A DNA stretch of 64,000 bases from Burkholderia gladioli. GTDB lineage: Bacteria > Pseudomonadota > Gammaproteobacteria > Burkholderiales > Burkholderiaceae. Every line of letters starts with the position of its first letter. Within the stretch, counting starts at the first letter, position 1. The notes beneath the pieces were generated by a model, which saw nothing but the letters and a program-made list of their open reading frames with translations, made no database searches and had not been told where the DNA came from. Shown here piece by piece: positions 52,116 to 62,505 of the stretch. Where the stretch lies: NCBI RefSeq assembly GCF_000959725.1, contig NZ_CP009323.1, forward strand, positions 372,001-436,000, given 5' to 3'. Position numbers and translations under genes: made by a program.

Positions 52116-54254
52116 TTACTGCTGCGGCGCGTCGCCCGACTGGGCCGCTTCGTTCAACAAGGCCTTGGCCGACAGGCGCACACGGCCCTTCTCGTCGACC
52201 TGGATCACCTTGACCTTCACGACCTGGCCTTCCTTCAGGTAGTCGTTGATGTCCTTGACACGCTCGTTGACGATTTCCGAGATGTGCAGCAGGCCATCCT
52301 TGCCCGGCAGCAGGTTCACGATCGCGCCGAAGTCGAGCAGCTTGAGCACCGCGCCTTCGTAGACCTGGCCGACTTCGATCTCGGCGGTGATCTGCTCGAT
52401 GCGCTTCTTGGCCTCGGCCATGCCTTCGCTGCTGGTGCTGGCGATGGTCACCACGCCGTCGTCGGAGATGTCGATGGTGGTGCCGGTTTCTTCCGTCAGC
52501 GCGCGGATCACCGAACCGCCCTTGCCGATCACGTCGCGGATCTTCTCCGGATTGATCTTGATGGTGATCATGCGCGGCGCGAACTCGGACAGTTGGGTGT
52601 TCGCACCCGAGACGGCGCCCTTCATCTTGCCGAGGATATGCAGACGGCCTTCCTTGGCCTGCTCCAGCGCGACCTGCATGATTTCCTTGGTGATGCCCTG
52701 GATCTTGATGTCCATCTGCAGGGCCGTCACGCCGGCTTCGGTACCCGCGACCTTGAAGTCCATGTCGCCGAGGTGGTCTTCGTCGCCGAGGATGTCGGTC
52801 AGCACCGCGAACTTGTTGCCTTCGAGGATCAGGCCCATCGCGATACCGGCGACGTGCGCCTTCATCGGCACGCCGGCATCCATCAGCGCGAGGCAGCCGC
52901 CGCACACCGAGGCCATCGACGAGGAACCGTTCGACTCGGTGATTTCCGAGACGACGCGGATCGAGTAGCCGAATTCCTCGGCGCTCGGCAGGCACGCGAC
53001 CAGCGCGCGCTTGGCCAGGCGGCCGTGGCCGACTTCGCGGCGCTTGGGCGAGCCGACGCGGCCGGTTTCGCCGGTCGCGAACGGGGGCATGTTGTAGTGG
53101 AGCATGAAGCGCTCGCGGTACTCGCCTTCGAGCGCGTCGATGATCTGCTCGTCGCCCTTGGTGCCGAGCGTGGCCACCACCAGCGCCTGCGTCTCGCCGC
53201 GCGTGAACAGCGCCGAGCCGTGGGTGCGCGGCAGCACGCCGCTGCGGATCTCGATCGGGCGGACCGTGCGCGTGTCACGGCCGTCGATGCGCGGCTCGCC
53301 GTTCAGGATCTGCGAGCGGACGATCTTCGCCTCGATGTCGAACAGCACGTTGCCGACCGTGGCCTTGTCGGCCGGGGTCGTGCCGGCGGCAGCCGCATCG
53401 GCTTCCAGCTTGGCCGAGGTGGCGGCGTAGACTTCCTTCAGCTTGGTCGAGCGAGCCTGCTTGTCGCGGATCTGGTAGGCGGCCAGCAGCGGCTCCTGGG
53501 CAGCGGCCGTGATGCTGGCGATCAGCGCCTCGTCCTTCGGCGCCGGCTGCCAGTCCCACTCGGGCTTGCCGCCTTCGCGCACCAGCTCGTGGATCGCGTC
53601 GATCGCGACCTGCATCTGCTCGTGGCCGAACACCACGGCGCCGAGCATCACGTCTTCCGGCAGTTGCTGCGCTTCCGACTCGACCATCAGCACCGCGCGC
53701 TCCGTACCGGCGACCACCAGGTCGAGGCTCGATGCCTTGATCTGCTCGCGCGTCGGGTTCAGCACGTACTGGCTGTCGATGTAGGCCACGCGCGCGGCGC
53801 CGACCGGGCCGTTGAACGGCAGGCCGGAGACGGCCAGCGCGGCCGAGGCGCCGATCAGGGCGGGGATGTCGGCCGGCACTTCCGGGTTGATCGACAGCAC
53901 GTGGATCACGACCTGGACTTCGTTGTAGAAGCCTTCCGGGAACAGCGGGCGCAGCGGACGGTCGATCAGGCGCGAGGTCAGCGTCTCGTGCTCGGACGGA
54001 CGGCCTTCGCGGCGGAAGAAGCCGCCGGGGATCTTGCCGGCCGAGTAGGTCTTCTCGAGGTAGTCGACGGTCAGCGGGAAGAAGTCCTGGCCCGGCTTCG
54101 CGGTCTTGGCGCCCACCACGGTGGCCAGCACCACGGTGTCCTCGACGTCGACGATCACGGCACCGCTCGCCTGACGGGCGATCTCACCCGTTTCGAGACG
54201 GACCTTGTGCTGGCCCCACTGGAATTCCTTCACGACTTTATTGAACAGAGACAT
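52116..54254 (-). CDS. pnp: polynucleotide phosphorylase
   Basis: 3'-5' phosphorolytic exoribonuclease of the RNA degradosome, 712 residues. There are two RNase PH domains (first: [46 protein letters not shown]; second: [45 protein letters not shown]), a KH domain ([25 protein letters not shown]) and a C-terminal S1 domain ([33 protein letters not shown]). AAGGAG precedes the ATG. It follows rpsO after a 311-base gap with a terminator and a leader hairpin. Confidence 0.98.
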   Translation of the reverse strand: MSLFNKVVKEFQWGQHKVRLETGEIARQASGAVIVDVEDTVVLATVVGAKTAKPGQDFFPLTVDYLEKTYSAGKIPGGFFRREGRPSEHETLTSRLIDRPLRPLFPEGFYNEVQVVIHVLSINPEVPADIPALIGASAALAVSGLPFNGPVGAARVAYIDSQYVLNPTREQIKASSLDLVVAGTERAVLMVESEAQQLPEDVMLGAVVFGHEQMQVAIDAIHELVREGGKPEWDWQPAPKDEALIASITAAAQEPLLAAYQIRDKQARSTKLKEVYAATSAKLEADAAAAGTTPADKATVGNVLFDIEAKIVRSQILNGEPRIDGRDTRTVRPIEIRSGVLPRTHGSALFTRGETQALVVATLGTKGDEQIIDALEGEYRERFMLHYNMPPFATGETGRVGSPKRREVGHGRLAKRALVACLPSAEEFGYSIRVVSEITESNGSSSMASVCGGCLALMDAGVPMKAHVAGIAMGLILEGNKFAVLTDILGDEDHLGDMDFKVAGTEAGVTALQMDIKIQGITKEIMQVALEQAKEGRLHILGKMKGAVSGANTQLSEFAPRMITIKINPEKIRDVIGKGGSVIRALTEETGTTIDISDDGVVTIASTSSEGMAEAKKRIEQITAEIEVGQVYEGAVLKLLDFGAIVNLLPGKDGLLHISEIVNERVKDINDYLKEGQVVKVKVIQVDEKGRVRLSAKALLNEAAQSGDAPQQ

Positions 54255-54356
54255 GGTCGCTCCTTGTTTTGTTCATGGATGGCATGCGCCGCGCGAGAAA
54301 CACCGCGCGACGACGGTGCGACCTGGCGTGACGGGAAGGAGGTGTGTTTTTTATGC

Positions 54357-54401
54357 CATTCCAGGGCGTGGCTGGCGCAGGCGAACCGCCGCGCTGGAAT
54401 G
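54357..54401 (-). promoter_or_regulatory. long stem-loop in the pnp leader (possible RNase III processing/autoregulation site)
   Basis: Outer stem CATTCCAG / CTGGAATG (54357-54364 and 54394-54401) with an inner GC-rich stem around 54375-54394, about 100 nt upstream of the pnp start. In E. coli the pnp leader is cut by RNase III at such a hairpin and PNPase then represses its own synthesis. The same use here is inference. The rest of the 311-base gap shows no gene. Confidence 0.45.
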
Positions 54402-54500
54402 ACACAAAGCTCCACCCGGCGCACAGGCCGTTGGGCGACGGTCCGCGACTTCGGACCTGGCGCCCGCGGTACGGGCAACGGCGAGACCTTGCGTACCGCT

Positions 54501-54541
54501 GAAAAACAAAATGCCTGTATCAGCGGACTGACACAGGCATT
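54501..54541 (-). terminator. intrinsic terminator of rpsO
   Basis: On the minus strand, stem AATGCCTGT / ACAGGCATT with a 14-base loop, then TTTTGTTTTTC, located 25 bases after the rpsO stop. Confidence 0.85.
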
Positions 54542-54565
54542 GGCGGGGAGGCGAACGTCGCCCGC

Positions 54566-54835
54566 TTACTTACGCAGACCCAGCTTCTCGATCAGCGCGC
54601 GATAGCGGTCGGCATCCTTGCCCTTCAGGTAGTCGAGCAGCTTGCGGCGGCGGCTCACCATGCGCAGCAGGCCGCGGCGGCTGTGGTGATCCTTCGCGTG
54701 GGTCTTGAAGTGACCCGTCAGTTCGACGATACGCGCGGTCAGCAGCGCGACCTGGACTTCGGGCGAACCCGTATCGTTGGCGCCACGCGCGAACTGAGCA
54801 ACAACATCCGACTTCTTGATATCTGCAACCGACAT
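54566..54835 (-). CDS. rpsO: 30S ribosomal protein S15
   Basis: Primary 16S-binding ribosomal protein of 89 residues. It has the family signature [60 protein letters not shown] precedes the ATG. A -10-like TACAAT on the minus strand at 54921-54916 would give a leader of about 75 nt, room for S15 autoregulation; no clear -35 accompanies it. The rpsO-pnp order is conserved in most bacteria. Confidence 0.98.
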   Translation of the reverse strand: MSVADIKKSDVVAQFARGANDTGSPEVQVALLTARIVELTGHFKTHAKDHHSRRGLLRMVSRRRKLLDYLKGKDADRYRALIEKLGLRK

Positions 54836-54985
54836 GTGATTTCCTTTCTAGCTAACAGGCGGACACGGAAGAATGGCCGTGCCGTGAAGGCTGTCGTGAT
54901 TGACAACCGGCCGGCATTGTAGCACAAGTCCCGCGCCCGGCCAGCCCCTCCCCCGCGCCTGCCGCGGCATTGCCCCGGCCGGGCC

Positions 54986-56260
54986 TCAGGGGCGCGTCAT
55001 CCGGCAGGTCGACGGCGGCTCGGTGCTCGCGGCCGACAAGGCCAGCACGGTCCGGAAACCGTAACCCGACCCTTCGTTGTCGACACGCACGCCCGGCGTG
55101 CCGAGCCGATCCATTTCCATCACGTAAAGGGGCTGGATCGCCTGGTGATCGGACGCACGCAACCGGATCGGGTGGAAGCCGTCGTCGTAGCTCGCGCCTT
55201 CCAGCGCCCTGGCCACCGCGGCCGGGTCCGCCGAGCGCGCCCGCGTGATCGCCGCCGCCAGCATCTCCACCATCTCGCTCATGCGCCGCACCGGGTAATC
55301 GTCCTGGGCGGCGGGGAAACGGCTCCGGAATTCCCGGTAGAAGGCATCGGAAGCCGCGCCGCCCGCGTTCGGGTGCCAGTCGGCCACGGCGATCACGTGC
55401 TTGACGCCGGCCTCGCCGAGCGCGGCAGGCGCGCCGAGACTGTTGCCGTAGAAGGTGTAGAACCTGGCGTCGAGCCCCTGCTCGCGCGCGGCCTTCACCA
55501 GCAGGCTCAGGTCGTTGCCCCAGTTGCCGGTGATCACCGCGTCGGCGCCGCTGGCGCGGATCTTGGCGATATAGGGCGTGAAATCCTTGACGCGGCCGAT
55601 CGGGTGGAATTCGTCGCCGACGATCGCCACGTCGGGCCGGCGCGTCTTCAGTTCCTCGCGCGCCAGCGTGCTCACGTCGTGACCGAAGCTGTAGTCCTGG
55701 TTCAGCAGGTAGACGCGCTTCACGCCGCGGTCCTGCGCCAGCACCTGGGTGAGCGCGGCCATCCGCATCCCGGCATGGGCATCGAAGCGGAAATGCCAGA
55801 AGCTGCACTGCGCGCCGGTCAGCGCCGGATCGTCGGCGGAGTAATTGAGGAACAGCATGCGCGCATCGGGGCGGCGCGCGTTCTGGCGATCGATCGCGGT
55901 GACCAACGCCGCCGCGACCGCCGAACCGTTGCCCTGCGCGATAAAGCCGATATGCCGGTCGGCCGCCACGCGCAGTTGCTGCAGCGCATCCTCGACGCCG
56001 CCCTTGCTGTCGAGCACCACCAGCTCCAGCGGATGCGCGCCGTCGGCGAGCATCACGCCGCCGCGCGCGTTGACGCGCTCGATGCCGAAGCGCAGGTTGC
56101 GCTCGACGGCCGCGCCGGCGTTGGCAAACGGCCCGGACATGCCCTCCACCAGCGCGATGCGCACCGGCTCGGCCGCCTGCGCGGCAGCACCGGCCGGCGC
56201 GGCGGCAGCCATCAGCGAGAGCGCCGCGCAGGCGGCGGCTAAGCGTTTCCATCCGGACAT
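54986..56260 (-). CDS. branched-chain amino acid type ABC transporter substrate-binding protein
   Basis: Periplasmic binding protein (type I fold, LivK-like) of 424 residues. A signal peptide (MSGWKRLAAACAALSLMAAAAPAGAAAQA) is followed by PVRIALVEGMSGPFANAGAAVERNLRFGIERVNARGG, the DQDYSFG-type NQDYSFGHDVS and ADAVITGNWGNDLSLLVKAARE. The start at 56260 has AGGAAG and puts the signal peptide at the N-terminus. No permease or ATPase gene is adjacent, so it works with a transporter encoded elsewhere. Ligand unknown. Divergent from the lipoprotein gene. Confidence 0.88.
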   Translation of the reverse strand: MSGWKRLAAACAALSLMAAAAPAGAAAQAAEPVRIALVEGMSGPFANAGAAVERNLRFGIERVNARGGVMLADGAHPLELVVLDSKGGVEDALQQLRVAADRHIGFIAQGNGSAVAAALVTAIDRQNARRPDARMLFLNYSADDPALTGAQCSFWHFRFDAHAGMRMAALTQVLAQDRGVKRVYLLNQDYSFGHDVSTLAREELKTRRPDVAIVGDEFHPIGRVKDFTPYIAKIRASGADAVITGNWGNDLSLLVKAAREQGLDARFYTFYGNSLGAPAALGEAGVKHVIAVADWHPNAGGAASDAFYREFRSRFPAAQDDYPVRRMSEMVEMLAAAITRARSADPAAVARALEGASYDDGFHPIRLRASDHQAIQPLYVMEMDRLGTPGVRVDNEGSGYGFRTVLALSAASTEPPSTCRMTRP

Positions 56261-56449
56261 CGGCTGCTTCCTGTCATCGATCGGGAAGCGGATCATACCG
56301 GAGCCGGCGCCCGCCGATCGCCGCCCGCCCGGGCCGCGCCGCACCAGCGATGCGCGATGCGAAGCGGCCTCGAGAAATGCGCGCCGCCGCGCGAGCACAC
56401 GGCTGCGCGTCGTGATACAACAGCGGCATCGCATCCGACGGAGACCAGC

Positions 56450-56950
56450 ATGTTTCGACGACTTCCCGTACTGCTAGCCATCGCGGCCACGCTGCTGGCC
56501 GGTTGCGCGCAACCGTGGCAGCGCTTCCAGGCGGGCGAGGACCAGTCGGCGCTGGTCGCCCGGCTCGGGCCACCGAAGGAAATCTACGACCTGCCCGACG
56601 GCGGCAAGCGCCTGATGTGGCCGACTCAGCCGATGGGCGAAACCACCACCGCCGCCGATATCGACGCGGCCGGCAAGGTCCGCAACGTGCGCCAGGTCCT
56701 GCAGCCGCTCGAGTTCTATCGCGCCGAGATCGGCAAGTGGAAGAAGTCCGACGTGCTGGTCAATTTCGGCCGCCCCGAGGAAACCGCCTACTTCCCGCTG
56801 ATGAAGCGCGAGGTCTGGACCTATCGTTATCTCGAGGACAACGTCTGGTACATGCTCTACAGCTTCTACTTCGACGACCAGGGCATCCTGCGCCTCACGC
56901 AGAAGACGCCGGACCCGCTGCACGATCCCGATCGCCGCGTCGCATTCTGA
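56450..56950 (+). CDS. outer-membrane lipoprotein, BamE/SmpA-like
   Basis: Lipoprotein of 166 residues. Signal peptide MFRRLPVLLAIAATLLAGC has a lipobox LAGC with Cys19 as the lipidated residue. The mature part carries a BamE-like pattern twice: LVARLGPPKEIYDLPDGGKRLMWPTQP and VLVNFGRPEETAYFPLMKREVWTYRYLEDNVWYMLYSFYFDDQGILR. It could have an envelope assembly role, but the true BamE of the genome may be elsewhere. CGGAG precedes the ATG, and a terminator follows. Confidence 0.8.
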   Translation: MFRRLPVLLAIAATLLAGCAQPWQRFQAGEDQSALVARLGPPKEIYDLPDGGKRLMWPTQPMGETTTAADIDAAGKVRNVRQVLQPLEFYRAEIGKWKKSDVLVNFGRPEETAYFPLMKREVWTYRYLEDNVWYMLYSFYFDDQGILRLTQKTPDPLHDPDRRVAF

Positions 56951-56986
56951 TAATCGAATCACTGTCAATTTCGACAGGATTTACCC

Positions 56987-57021
56987 AGGCCATTCCAGCT
57001 GATAAGCGGAATGGCCTTTTT
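56987..57021 (+). terminator. intrinsic terminator of lipoprotein gene
   Basis: Stem AGGCCATTCC / GGAATGGCCT with a short loop, followed by TTTTT. Confidence 0.88.
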
Positions 57022-57349
57022 GTCATCCAGGCATCACGAATTGATTTTCCGGCCGAAAGAATTGCGAAAATAAGCTTCGAATCATTTCGTCACCGAACCG
57101 GTCTGTATCGTCACAATTCAATAGGGGCGTCACTTTTCAGGTGATCGAATGCACCGGAATCCGGCAATTCGATTTCCGAAATGGTGCAAAGCCGATTCAC
57201 CCATCTCGAATTTGAAACAGAATGTTTCAAGGCCTCCACGTATCGAGGCAAACCCCTAATATCCCCAACAAGCTTTCAATCTAGAAAGCATTGCCGATAC
57301 GGCTGCTCCGGCGCCGTTCGCGATCTCGTTCATTTATGAAGGATTCCTC
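57022..57349. promoter_or_regulatory. lower-GC non-coding region upstream of carbonic anhydrase with two palindromes
   Basis: This 328-base gap is visibly richer in A+T than its surroundings. It contains a perfect palindrome TTGAAACA-GAA-TGTTTCAA (57212-57230) and a second inverted repeat GCTTTC-N6-GAAAGC (57272-57289), about 60 bases before the carbonic anhydrase ATG. Both look like operator half-sites. No promoter hexamers or small ORF are convincing. Confidence 0.45.
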
Positions 57350-58009
57350 ATGAATCGCGCCAAAACCCTGCTCGCCGCCAACGTCGCCTGGGCGCGGGAA
57401 ACCGCCGAACGCGCGCCTGGCTTCTTCGAGGCGCTGTCGCAAGGCCAGAATCCGCGCGTGTTGTGGCTGGGCTGCTCGGACAGCCGCGTGCCGGCCGAGG
57501 CCATCACGCACAGCGCGCCAGGCGAGCTGTTCGTCCACCGCAATATCGCGAACCTGTTCCACCCGAACGACGACAACAGCGTCAGCGTGCTGGAATACGC
57601 GGTGCGCGTTCTCAAGGTCGATCACGTAATCGTTTGCGGGCATTACGGCTGCGGCGGCGTGCGCGCCTCGCTGCTGCCGCCGCCGGCCGACCTGCCGCAT
57701 GTGGCAAGGCGCATCGCGCCGCTCTGCGCGCTGGCCAGCCGGCATCGCGCCACGTTGGACCAACTGCCCGCCGATACCGCCGCGAATCGCCTGGCCGAAC
57801 TGAACGTGCTGGAGCAGGTGCGCCTGCTGCGCGAGCACCCGGTGGTGCGCGACAGCCTGCCGGCGCCGCTGGTGCATGGCTGGATCTTCTCGCTGTCGGA
57901 CGGGCTGCTCAACGTGCTGTCTTCCGGCTACGAGGCGGGCGCGGCGCAGCCTGCCGAAACGGCACCGGCCGCCGCGCATGCGCGGCGCCGCGAGCCCCAG
58001 CCCGCCTGA
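57350..58009 (+). CDS. can: beta-carbonic anhydrase
   Basis: Zinc enzyme of 219 residues converting CO2 and bicarbonate. Zinc ligands are visible: Cys and Asp in WLGCSDSRVPAEAI, and His and Cys in VIVCGHYGCGGVRASL. HRNIANLF and SVLEYAVRVLKVDHV are family segments, and the C-terminus ends in an Ala/Pro/Arg tail. GAAGGATTCCTC precedes the ATG. A SulP transporter gene follows 95 bases downstream in the same direction, suggesting a joint role in bicarbonate supply or pH control. Confidence 0.95.
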   Translation: MNRAKTLLAANVAWARETAERAPGFFEALSQGQNPRVLWLGCSDSRVPAEAITHSAPGELFVHRNIANLFHPNDDNSVSVLEYAVRVLKVDHVIVCGHYGCGGVRASLLPPPADLPHVARRIAPLCALASRHRATLDQLPADTAANRLAELNVLEQVRLLREHPVVRDSLPAPLVHGWIFSLSDGLLNVLSSGYEAGAAQPAETAPAAAHARRREPQPA

Positions 58010-58104
58010 CGCACTCGAAACAACACGGCGCGGCCGGCCGCCCAACCCGGCGCCGGTCGCGCCTCCCGCAGCACGCTCCCCAACGCCCCGCCTCGAACCC
58101 CATC

Positions 58105-59637
<1,533 letters not shown>

Positions 59638-59654
59638 GCGCGGCCCGCAACGAC

Positions 59655-59692
59655 AAAACGCCCCGCCGGCCTTCGGGCCGCGCGGGGCGTTT
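59655..59692. terminator. bidirectional intrinsic terminator between SulP gene and leuA
   Basis: Stem AAACGCCCCG / CGGGGCGTTT with an inner GGCC hairpin. T runs occur on both strands (TTTC on plus, TTTTG on minus). Confidence 0.85.
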
Positions 59693-59731
59693 CATTGCCG
59701 ATCAACGGCCGGGCAAGCCGGCCGATCGGGC

Positions 59732-61273
59732 TCAGGAGCGTTGCGGGTTGAGCTTGTCGACGTCCGAGTGCAGCTTGTTGAGCGCCGACAGGTAAGCCTT
59801 GGCCGAGGCCGCGACGATGTCCGGGTCGGTGCCGACGCCGTTGACGATGCGCCCGCTCTTGGACAGGCGCACGGTCACCTCGCCCTGCGCCTGGGTGCCG
59901 GTGGTGATGGCGTTGACCGAGTACAGCAGCAACTCCGAGCCGCTGCCGACTTCCGTCTCGATCGCGTTCAGCGTCGCGTCGACGGGGCCGTTGCCGCGCG
60001 CCTCGCCGGTCACCTCGCCGCCATCGATCGAGAACACCACCTTGGCCTGCGGCTGCTCGCCCGTTTCCGAGCGCTGCGACAGCGACACGAACTTGTAGTG
60101 CTCGCGCTCGACCACCGCCGCCTCTTCCGACACGATCGCGATGATGTCCTCGTCGAAGATCTCGGCCTTGCGGTCGGCCAGGTCCTTGAAGCGCATGAAG
60201 GCCGCGTTCAGCTCGGTTTCGCTGTCGAGCGAGACGCCCAGCTCCTGCAGGCGCTGCTTGAAGGCGTTGCGGCCCGAGAGCTTGCCCAGCACGATCTTGT
60301 TGGCGGTCCAGCCCACGTCTTCCGCGCGCATGATCTCGTAGGTGTCGCGCGCCTTCAGCACGCCATCCTGGTGGATGCCCGAGGCATGGGCGAAGGCGTT
60401 GGCGCCCACCACCGCCTTGTTCGGCTGCACCACGAAGCCGGTGATCTGCGAGACCAGCTTCGAGGCCGGCACGATCTGCGTGGTGTCCAGGCCGACGTCG
60501 AGACCGAAATAGTCCTTGCGCGTCTTCACCGCCATCACGATCTCCTCGAGCGAGGTATTGCCGGCGCGCTCACCGAGACCGTTGATGGTGCACTCGACCT
60601 GGCGCGCGCCGCCGATCTGCACGCCGGCCAGCGAGTTGGCCACGGCCATGCCGAGATCGTTGTGGCAGTGCACCGAGAAGATCGCCTTGTCCGAGTTCGG
60701 GATCCGCTCGCGCAGCGTCTTGACCAGGTTGCCGTACAGCTCCGGCACGCCGTAGCCGACCGTGTCGGCGATGTTGATGGTGGTTGCGCCCTCGGCGATC
60801 ACGGCTTCCAGCACGCGGCAGAGGAAGTCCATGTCGGAGCGGCTGCCGTCTTCCGGCGAGAACTCGACGTTGTCGGTGAACTTGCGCGCGAAACGCACCG
60901 CCAGCCGCGCCTGCTCGAACACCTGGTCCGGCGTCATGCGCAGCTTCTTCTCCATGTGCAGCGGGGAGGTGGCGATGAAGGTGTGGATCCGGAAGCTGTT
61001 GGCGGGCTTCAGCGCATCGGCGGCGCGCTGGATGTCCTTGTCATTGGCGCGGGCCAGCGAGCAGATCGTGCTGTCCTTGATCAGCCCGGCGATGGTGTGG
61101 ATCGCGTCGAAATCGCCGTTCGAGCTGGCCGCGAAACCGGCTTCGATCACGTCGACCTTCATCCGTTCGAGCTGCTTGGCGATACGGATCTTTTCTTCCT
61201 TCGTCATCGACGCGCCGGGCGATTGCTCGCCGTCACGCAAGGTCGTGTCGAAAATGATCAGCTTGTCTGTCAT
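59732..61273 (-). CDS. leuA: 2-isopropylmalate synthase
   Basis: First committed enzyme of leucine synthesis: condenses acetyl-CoA with 2-ketoisovalerate. It has 513 residues, the LeuA type 1 length. The catalytic barrel starts [23 protein letters not shown]; metal ligands are in [19 protein letters not shown], with [19 protein letters not shown]. The C-terminal regulatory domain (from about residue 395) should bind leucine for feedback inhibition. TGGAG precedes the ATG. It is transcribed from its own promoter with a leader of about 190 nt containing a Leu-rich ORF, downstream of pssA and its terminator. Confidence 0.97.
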   Translation of the reverse strand: MTDKLIIFDTTLRDGEQSPGASMTKEEKIRIAKQLERMKVDVIEAGFAASSNGDFDAIHTIAGLIKDSTICSLARANDKDIQRAADALKPANSFRIHTFIATSPLHMEKKLRMTPDQVFEQARLAVRFARKFTDNVEFSPEDGSRSDMDFLCRVLEAVIAEGATTINIADTVGYGVPELYGNLVKTLRERIPNSDKAIFSVHCHNDLGMAVANSLAGVQIGGARQVECTINGLGERAGNTSLEEIVMAVKTRKDYFGLDVGLDTTQIVPASKLVSQITGFVVQPNKAVVGANAFAHASGIHQDGVLKARDTYEIMRAEDVGWTANKIVLGKLSGRNAFKQRLQELGVSLDSETELNAAFMRFKDLADRKAEIFDEDIIAIVSEEAAVVEREHYKFVSLSQRSETGEQPQAKVVFSIDGGEVTGEARGNGPVDATLNAIETEVGSGSELLLYSVNAITTGTQAQGEVTVRLSKSGRIVNGVGTDPDIVAASAKAYLSALNKLHSDVDKLNPQRS

Positions 61274-61378
61274 GGGGAGGCTCCAGGGGGATCTTGTGGG
61301 TACGGCAGAAACGATGGAGTTCGCGCCACCGCTGGCGACGCTCAACAACAGACGAGGCTTGACGGAGGGCGAAGACGG

Positions 61379-61459
61379 TCAGCGCGGCAGGCGCGCTAGC
61401 GCTAGTGCGCATAGGGGCGCACCGGCTTGAAGGAGGGAGAGGCGGAGAAATGCGGTCAT
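61379..61459 (-). CDS. predicted leucine-rich leader peptide upstream of leuA
   Basis: A 26-codon ORF beginning MTAFLRLSLLQAG and ending LARLPR. Eight of the 26 codons are leucine; three are CTA, a rare codon in this high-GC genome, grouped within six codons (CTA TGC GCA CTA GCG CTA). Its ATG lies about seven bases downstream of the -10 box, so the message would be almost leaderless. The stop is 105 bases before leuA. It is proposed as an attenuation leader, not as a functional protein. Translation is unproven. Confidence 0.6.
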   Translation of the reverse strand: MTAFLRLSLLQAGAPLCALALARLPR

Positions 61460-61466
61460 GCCGAGG

Positions 61467-61506
61467 AATATAGCGGCATTCCGTAACACGTGCAATCAGA
61501 CTGCAC
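61467..61506 (-). promoter_or_regulatory. leuA promoter with overlapping palindromic operator
   Basis: On the minus strand, TTGCAC -35 (61495-61490), a 17-base spacer and TATATT -10 (61472-61467) make a near-consensus promoter. A palindrome GTGCA-N7-TGCAC (61490-61506) covers the -35 and has the T-N11-A form common to LysR-type regulator sites. Confidence 0.75.
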
Positions 61507-61543
61507 CCGGAACCTGCCCTGCCCCGCCGAGCCGGCTCCGGAC

Positions 61544-61572
61544 GAAAAAACGGCGACCGGATCAGGGTCGCC
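61544..61572 (-). terminator. intrinsic terminator of pssA
   Basis: On the minus strand, stem GGCGACC / GGTCGCC with a 7-base loop and a GTTTTTTC tail. It separates pssA from the leuA promoter. Confidence 0.88.
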
Positions 61573-61620
61573 GTCTTGCACCGAAATGGGGCTGGTTCGC
61601 GGATGATGCGAGGCTCGCCC

Positions 61621-62490
61621 TCAGTGCTCGCGCTGGGACGAGCGGGCCGGATTGGCGCGGCCGCGGATCGCCATGTAGCCCCAGAACACATAGCCCGACA
61701 GGCCATACAGCACGAACAGGCCGAACAGCATCAGCGGCGGATCGGAGGACACCAGCACGAAGGCCACCACCACCAGCAGGATCGCCGCGAACGGCACGCG
61801 GTGCCGCACGTCGAGCGCCTTGCCGCTGTAGAACGGCGCGTTCGACACCATGGTCACGCCGGCATAGATGGTCAGCACGAAGGCTACCCAGGGCAGCCAG
61901 CCGAGCTTGAGCGGCACGCGGTTGTCGGTGGCCAGCCACACGAAGCCGGCGATCAGCGCGGCCGCGGCCGGGCTCGGCAGGCCCTGGAAGAAGCGCTTGT
62001 CGACCACGCCGATATTGGTGTTGAAGCGCGCCAGGCGCAGCGCGGCGCCCGAGCAGTAGACGAAGGCGGCCAGCCACCCCCAGCGGCCCAGGTCCTTCAG
62101 CACCCATTCGTACATCACCAGGGCCGGCGCCACGCCGAACGAGACCATGTCGGACAGGCTGTCGAACTGCTCGCCGAAGGCGCTCTGGGTGTGCGTCATG
62201 CGCGCCACGCGGCCGTCCATGCCGTCGAGCACCATCGCCACGAAGATCGCGATCGCGGCGATCTCGAAGCGCACGTTCATCGCCTGCACCACCGCGAAGA
62301 AGCCGCAGAACAGCGCGGCGGTGGTGAAGGCATTGGGCAGCAGGTAGATGCCGCGGGTGCGCAGGAACTGCTGGCGCGCGGCGCGGCGCGGCTCGACCGA
62401 CGAATTGTCGGCGCCGAGCACCTTGTTGTGCCGGAACGAGCGCGGCAGGGACTTGCCGTTGCGCGACCGGCGCGGTTTGAATGCAGCCAT
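61621..62490 (-). CDS. pssA: CDP-diacylglycerol-serine O-phosphatidyltransferase
   Basis: Inner-membrane enzyme of 289 residues making phosphatidylserine from CDP-diacylglycerol and serine. The CDP-alcohol phosphatidyltransferase motif D-G-x2-D-G-R-x-A-R...G-x3-D-x3-D is visible as DGMDGRVARMTHTQSAFGEQFDSLSD. About eight helices follow a basic N-terminal 45 residues. It works with psd, 15 bases away on the same strand, to give phosphatidylethanolamine. Confidence 0.96.
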   Translation of the reverse strand: MAAFKPRRSRNGKSLPRSFRHNKVLGADNSSVEPRRAARQQFLRTRGIYLLPNAFTTAALFCGFFAVVQAMNVRFEIAAIAIFVAMVLDGMDGRVARMTHTQSAFGEQFDSLSDMVSFGVAPALVMYEWVLKDLGRWGWLAAFVYCSGAALRLARFNTNIGVVDKRFFQGLPSPAAAALIAGFVWLATDNRVPLKLGWLPWVAFVLTIYAGVTMVSNAPFYSGKALDVRHRVPFAAILLVVVAFVLVSSDPPLMLFGLFVLYGLSGYVFWGYMAIRGRANPARSSQREH

Positions 62491-62505
62491 CGAGCCTCCT
62501 GCCGC

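Noticed and set aside
52284..54605. Plus-strand ORF of 773 codons opposite pnp
   Set aside because: Antisense shadow of pnp.
61233..61706. 157-codon minus-strand ORF spanning the leuA leader and the pssA terminator
   Set aside because: Crosses a terminator, a promoter and the leuA start in a different frame; no family features. The short Leu-rich frame is the better candidate.
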